From an uncultured bacterium (GTDB taxonomy: Bacteria; Verrucomicrobiota; Kiritimatiellia; RFP12; UBA1067), in contig CACZAK010000019.1 of the NCBI GenBank assembly GCA_902779075.1, positions 1 to 44,002 on the forward strand: a DNA stretch of 44,002 nucleotides, read 5' to 3'. The position numbers and the translations under genes are program-made. The notes beneath the pieces are model-generated. The model did no database searches. It saw only the letters and a program-made list of their open reading frames with translations, and was not told where the DNA came from. Below are positions 39,328-44,002 of this stretch, piece by piece (position 1 is the stretch's first letter; every line of letters starts with the position of its first letter).

Positions 39328-39439
39328 ATCGGAATTCTCAGATTGGGAGTGATATCATGAGTTTCTAAAAAGTAACAGCCATGCCAGCAGTGATGGAAAG
39401 CAGAGGTTGTAACAATTTCAAACCAAGGAGAAAACAAAG

Positions 39440-42400
39440 ATGAAAAAGACAATGATCAAAAAGACGATGCCGCTCGTTGCGGCAACTTGGACGGATGCGT
39501 TTCGTCGCGTCCGCAACCGCATCGCGCTGGTCGCGGCGGTCTCGCTCTGCGCCGCAGGCGCATGGGCGGACTGCTATAAGTACGACGTAGCTAACGGAAC
39601 CGTCGATCTCGGAGCCTCGACGCAGATAAACTCCACGGACAGGTTCATCATCTTCCAGGGCACGGTGAACCTCAACACGGGCGCATCTGTCAAGGCTGGC
39701 GGCAACAATTCCGGCAGTTGCAACTTCATCGGAGTTGACAGGAACAGTGTGAGCGGTACGTTGAACATCAACGGCGGCACGTTCTGGTGCGCCGCATCTA
39801 ACGGCTCGGGCTATCTCGCCGTCGGCAACAACAACAATTCCGCGTCTTCCTTCCTCACGCTAAACAGCGGCATCCTCAAGGTCGATTCTGTTCTGCGCAG
39901 TTCCGTGATGTGGGACGATTCTGCGGGAGTGAACAGCTCCGGCACGATCACCATCAACGGAGGCGAGGCGACGGTTGGCACGGTTTTGATGGGTGCCACG
40001 ACTGTCAGCACAGGCGTCTCCACCCTCAACCTCAACGGCGGAACGCTGACGACGGGCAACATCACCTTCAGGAAGGGCAACGGGCAGGTTTTCACGTGGG
40101 GCGGCGGAACGCTCGTGGCGACGACAGACAACATCTTCAATTTTCAGACGTTCGACGCCTCCAACACCAAGACGCGCACGATGGAGATCACCGGCACGCC
40201 GGCGACCTTCAACACCGGCGGGTTCGCGCAGGCTCTTCCCGCGTTCACGGGCACGGGCGGGCTGACGGTCACGGGCGCGGGCGGGTCGATTGCGGTGTCG
40301 GGTTCGCAGGCGTTCACGGGCGATCTGACGCTCTCCAACGACACGGCGCTTGTCGTGACAGACTCCGCGACGTTCGCGGGGAGGGTCGTGCTTGGCGGCG
40401 CGAACGCGGAGATTAGATTTGACACCGCGAACACCCACGAGGAAGTCATCACGCTCTCCGCCACCGGTTACTCAGTCCCGTCCGGCGACATCCTCGATTA
40501 CGTCAAGCTGACGGATTCCTCCAGCTACACGAAATCAATCTCCGACAACACGATCACAGTGACACGCAACGCCCCCGTTGCGGCATGGACAGGCACGGCA
40601 AACGACGGCAGTCCGGCCAATGCGGCGAACTGGTGTGTGACGCAGGGCGAAACGGTTCTCGGAAACACGCTGCCGGACGGCAATACCGTCGTCGTCATGC
40701 AAGGGCAGAACGTGAACATGCAGCTTCCCTCCGGCTCGACGCTTGCCTGCAAGTCGTTCGAGATCAGAGACTGCACGTTCACGGCGGACTGCGACTGGCG
40801 AGGGCTTTCCGTCACGCCCGTGATCATCGGCACGGCGAACCTCGACGGACACGTCCTCAAGCTCAACAACCTCTCGGCGGTGTCGGGCTCGGCTTTCTCC
40901 GGCGGCGATGGCTCGTTCGTGGAGTTCGTCGTTGACGAGTCCGCAACGATTGCGAACCTCTACGAGTACACCTACATCGAGAACATCGACAACCTCACGT
41001 TCTCCGGCAGCGCGAAGGTACGTCTCCTCAAGAAGGACGGCAGTGGGACGCTTACGGTGACGCGGCTTGAACTCGGAAACAAGCGCAACGGCGAAATGGT
41101 TCAGGCGAACGGAACGGTCAATCTCGGCAATGCGGTGAACGCGATAGGCGAAAATTCGGGCAAGACAGCTATGTACACGATGTCGGGCGGTACGCTCACG
41201 ACCGGGACCGGAAGCGAATTACAGGTCGGAGCCAATGGCACGGGCGAGTTCATTCAGACCGGTGGCGATGTCACGATTCGCAATTGGGGCTCTATCGGAC
41301 GCTTTGCCGGAACTGGCACCTACACCATATCCGGCGGTACGCTGACGACGACACAGACGGGGCGTCCAATTTGGATTGGCGGCGATAATTCGTCCGGACG
41401 GGGTACGTTGAACATCAGCGGTACGGCCGTGGTGACACTGGCGGGCGGTATTGATGCGGGTAGGGGGTCAACGAGTTCGCACGGCTCGCACGGCTACATC
41501 AACCAAAATGGCGGCACCTTGAACATCGGCAATGCCAATGAGGGTTTCAACATTGGACGCGACGCAATTGCCGAATATGTGCAGAATGCCGGCGATTTGG
41601 TCGTCAATCCCGTGTTCCGTCTTGCCTGGGGCACTGATAGCAACGTGAGCGGAACCTATACGTTGAACGGTGGAACAGCCACGCTTAAAAATACATTCTA
41701 TGTCGGCGTAGGGAAGAACGGCGTCTTCAAGCAGAATGGCGGCAAGATGTCCGCTCTTGCAGGCATCAAGATAGCGGAAGGGTCGTCGGGAATCGGAACC
41801 TTCACGCTGTCGGGCGGCGTCCTTGAAACGACGTTCTTGCGGAAAGGGGCCGGCACTCTGAACGGCATCACATTCGACGGTGGCACGATTGTCGCGACGA
41901 ACGTGACGGACGGTGCGAACTTCATCAGCGGACTGAACAACGTGAAATATGGACCCGGCGGGCTGACGCTCGACACGGCGGGCTTCGACGTGACGATGGC
42001 GACCGCAAGCGGCGCCAACGTGCTTGCGTCCGCGGGAAGCACGTTCACGAAGACGGGAAGCGGAACGTTGACCGTCGCCGCAGTCCCGCCCGTCGGGAAC
42101 ATGGCCGTCTCCAGCGGCACGCTCGCGCTCTCCGCCTCGTGCGACAACGCCTCCATGCTCGCGCACCGCTGGAGTTTCGCGAGTGACCTGACCGACTCCG
42201 TGACCGGCACGGCGGGTACGATGTCGGGTTCGGGGGCGACATACGCAGACGGCGTGGTGAAGCTCCCCGGCGGCAACAAGGGGACGTGCTACATCGATCT
42301 CGGCGCGAACAAGCTGCCGTCCGACAGCGTGACGATCGAGGCGTGGTTCACCCTGCGCAGCCAGGTCGATTGGACGCGCGTGTTCGTAATCGGTGGATCG

Positions 42401-44002
42401 ATCGTGTTCAACTCGCGGCGTGCCGACAACGGCAACGCCTGCAACTTCGACTCCTTCAACGGCACGCAGATCGTGAATACAAGCGGCAAGGTGCTCGCGA
42501 AGGACACGCCGTACTACGTGGCGGTCACGTTCACGCCCGATGGAAACGGAGGCGTGATCGAGAAGCAGTACGTGAAGAAGGTGGGGGACAGCGGGTTCAT
42601 CTGGAACAACACCGTCACGAAGGCCAACTGGTCGGTGATCGCCAACGCGGCGCAGGGCTATTTCTGGCTCGGGCACAGCAACGGCAGCGACCCTGACACG
42701 AACATCGACTTCGACGAAGTGCGCGTGTGGAGCGGGGCGCTCGACGACACGGCGATTGCGCTCAGCGTGGAGAAGGGCGCGGACGCGACGGCGGCGGACC
42801 TCGCGGAGATTGTGGCCGCGTCTCCTGCTATCCGTACGCTCACACTTGAATCCGGCACGACGCTGGACATCGGCGCAGGCAACACGCTCACGCAGCCCGT
42901 TGTCTCCGGTAGCGGCACGGTGCAGAACGGAACGCTCAACGTGACGGAAAAGCTTTCGCCCGGCGGAGATGGAGTTGTCGGCACCATTGCTATTAACTCA
43001 ACGGCCGTAGTGACAGGTACGATCCGCCTCGATTACGGCGACGCGATCACCTCCACCGGCTCGGTTGACCTCTCCAACGCGACGATCGACCTCGCCTTTA
43101 TGCCGACCGAGGGCAGCACCGTCGCCACGGCGTCCGGCAGCGGTACCTTCACGGGTGTTCCCGCATTCACCGTGAACGGCGAGACGTCACCGAATGGCTG
43201 GCAGTTTGTTCTGTCGGACGACGGAAAGACGATCTCCATTGCGAGGCGCGAGGACAATGCACCGGACGCATACATCGAATACGTCGAATCGGATGGACGT
43301 CAGTGGGTTGACCTGACCAATCTCACGCAGACGGCAACGATGAAGTTTGACGCCGACATTGAATGGTTAAGCGACGCGAACGGTGCGACTTTCATCGGGC
43401 AGGGCTGGCATGCAAGGAATCTGTTCATGGTGGACAGCGGCACAATCCGCTGCAAGTGGTTTATGCAAGATGGCTACGCTCCAGCCGACACCGGGGTGAG
43501 TCCAGGGGACGGGAAGCGCCACCATTTCGTCGTCACGGCTCAGCAAAACCAGAAACTGTCCGTTACGGTGGACGGCGGAACTCCGGTCTATTCTGCCAAC
43601 AATTCTGACAGAAGCATCAGCAACCCCGAAAATCAGTCCCTGTATCTTTTCGCCCAGCATTCAGGCGGCGGTTCGGGTGTGGGCAACTACAGCAGCGTGA
43701 AACTCTACGGTCTGAAGATATACGGCGCGGACGGTGGGCTGGTGCGCGACTTCGTGCCGGGCATCAAGGACACTGTCGCCGGTCTCTACGACAGGCAGAA
43801 CGATGTATGGTACCACTCCGGTTCCGGAATTGAACTGATTCCTGGGCCTGTTGTGAATCCGCAAAATCTTCCTGATGCCTATCTTGACTACGTGAAATCG
43901 ACGGGGGCGCAGTGGGTCAGCGTCGGAATTACTCCGACGCAGACAATGAAGTTCGACGTTGACGTAGATTGGATAAGCGGCAATGCGTTGATGGCGCAAA
44001 GC
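39440..44002 (+). CDS. Second giant exported LamG/SGGT-repeat protein (3' end outside window)
   Basis: The frame is open from ATG 39440 (AAGGAG upstream) to the last base, 1521 codons. Signal peptide about 1-43 (MKKTMIKKT to AAGAWA), which contains an RRVRNR stretch before the hydrophobic core. Beta-solenoid strands with NGGT/SGGT repeats fill about 60-280 and 550-815; a strand-rich module (about 390-550) and the second SGGT block are close homologues of the first giant protein (30525-31890 versus 40755-42110). A LamG domain follows (about 905-1110, MLAHRWSF to DEVRVWSG), then a short module, then two tandem lectin-like units starting PDAYIEYVESDGRQWV (~1275) and PDAYLDYVKSTGAQWV (~1480). No SGNH hydrolase is visible. 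Probably a surface glycan-binding protein; its C-terminal anchor is not in the window. Confidence 0.85.
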   Translation, partial: MKKTMIKKTMPLVAATWTDAFRRVRNRIALVAAVSLCAAGAWADCYKYDVANGTVDLGASTQINSTDRFIIFQGTVNLNTGASVKAGGNNSGSCNFIGVDRNSVSGTLNINGGTFWCAASNGSGYLAVGNNNNSASSFLTLNSGILKVDSVLRSSVMWDDSAGVNSSGTITINGGEATVGTVLMGATTVSTGVSTLNLNGGTLTTGNITFRKGNGQVFTWGGGTLVATTDNIFNFQTFDASNTKTRTMEITGTPATFNTGGFAQALPAFTGTGGLTVTGAGGSIAVSGSQAFTGDLTLSNDTALVVTDSATFAGRVVLGGANAEIRFDTANTHEEVITLSATGYSVPSGDILDYVKLTDSSSYTKSISDNTITVTRNAPVAAWTGTANDGSPANAANWCVTQGETVLGNTLPDGNTVVVMQGQNVNMQLPSGSTLACKSFEIRDCTFTADCDWRGLSVTPVIIGTANLDGHVLKLNNLSAVSGSAFSGGDGSFVEFVVDESATIANLYEYTYIENIDNLTFSGSAKVRLLKKDGSGTLTVTRLELGNKRNGEMVQANGTVNLGNAVNAIGENSGKTAMYTMSGGTLTTGTGSELQVGANGTGEFIQTGGDVTIRNWGSIGRFAGTGTYTISGGTLTTTQTGRPIWIGGDNSSGRGTLNISGTAVVTLAGGIDAGRGSTSSHGSHGYINQNGGTLNIGNANEGFNIGRDAIAEYVQNAGDLVVNPVFRLAWGTDSNVSGTYTLNGGTATLKNTFYVGVGKNGVFKQNGGKMSALAGIKIAEGSSGIGTFTLSGGVLETTFLRKGAGTLNGITFDGGTIVATNVTDGANFISGLNNVKYGPGGLTLDTAGFDVTMATASGANVLASAGSTFTKTGSGTLTVAAVPPVGNMAVSSGTLALSASCDNASMLAHRWSFASDLTDSVTGTAGTMSGSGATYADGVVKLPGGNKGTCYIDLGANKLPSDSVTIEAWFTLRSQVDWTRVFVIGGSIVFNSRRADNGNACNFDSFNGTQIVNTSGKVLAKDTPYYVAVTFTPDGNGGVIEKQYVKKVGDSGFIWNNTVTKANWSVIANAAQGYFWLGHSNGSDPDTNIDFDEVRVWSGALDDTAIALSVEKGADATAADLAEIVAASPAIRTLTLESGTTLDIGAGNTLTQPVVSGSGTVQNGTLNVTEKLSPGGDGVVGTIAINSTAVVTGTIRLDYGDAITSTGSVDLSNATIDLAFMPTEGSTVATASGSGTFTGVPAFTVNGETSPNGWQFVLSDDGKTISIARREDNAPDAYIEYVESDGRQWVDLTNLTQTATMKFDADIEWLSDANGATFIGQGWHARNLFMVDSGTIRCKWFMQDGYAPADTGVSPGDGKRHHFVVTAQQNQKLSVTVDGGTPVYSANNSDRSISNPENQSLYLFAQHSGGGSGVGNYSSVKLYGLKIYGADGGLVRDFVPGIKDTVAGLYDRQNDVWYHSGSGIELIPGPVVNPQNLPDAYLDYVKSTGAQWVSVGITPTQTMKFDVDVDWISGNALMAQS
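40755..42110 (+). repeat. Segment homologous to the first giant gene
   Basis: Long stretches are nearly identical to 30525-31890, for example around 40935-41010 versus 30694-30770 and 41881-42100 versus 31650-31880, with more diverged SGGT units between. The two giant genes are paralogues with partial sequence exchange. Confidence 0.8.

Overview
The window is GC-rich, gene-dense DNA from what looks like an animal-gut member of the PVC superphylum, probably Kiritimatiellia or a related Verrucomicrobiota lineage. The taxon is inferred from gene content: glycoside hydrolases without SusC/SusD or sulfatases, a LamG plus hydrazine-synthase-alpha-like dihaem protein, a ThuA-HEAT-discoidin protein, a Tat-exported Gfo/Idh/MocA protein, giant LamG/SGGT-repeat surface proteins, and many AAA-ATPase/PD-(D/E)XK genes. 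No rRNA, tRNA, CRISPR array or integrase was recognised.

Bases 1-23,000 form a plant-polysaccharide degradation locus, all on the + strand: the end of a GH2-like protein, the dihaem protein, a GH51/xylose-isomerase-like/acetyltransferase-like set, then a tightly spaced run (ThuA-HEAT-F5/8C, Gfo/Idh/MocA, GH29, two metallophosphoesterases, GH127) and a GH36. The activities (alpha- and beta-L-arabinofuranosidase, alpha-L-fucosidase, alpha-galactosidase, GH2) point to side chains of pectin, arabinogalactan or fucosylated hemicellulose. Two enzymes carry unexpected C-terminal fusions: GH127 with a gingipain/caspase-like (clan CD) domain, and GH36 with a GDPD/PI-PLC-like domain. A XylR-type AraC regulator on the - strand closes the locus.

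Bases 24,300-44,002 are accessory DNA. Two giant surface-protein genes (2601 aa, and at least 1521 aa running off the end) share long homologous segments. Between and before them lie one intact AAA-ATPase/PD-(D/E)XK gene, an XRE regulator, and a set of genes that keep recognisable ends but have lost their middle or their N-terminal half: a HipA kinase, two or three ATPases and an Rpn-like nuclease. This stretch is full of dispersed palindromes, 7-bp-period repeats and gene-end fragments.

Three window-wide patterns stand out. Several first-of-transcript genes have TATAAT exactly 7 nt before the start codon, as for leaderless mRNA, while genes inside operons have Shine-Dalgarno sequences. Small palindromic repeats sit in frame inside real genes. 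The ATPase remnants carry inverted repeats around or just upstream of their promoters.
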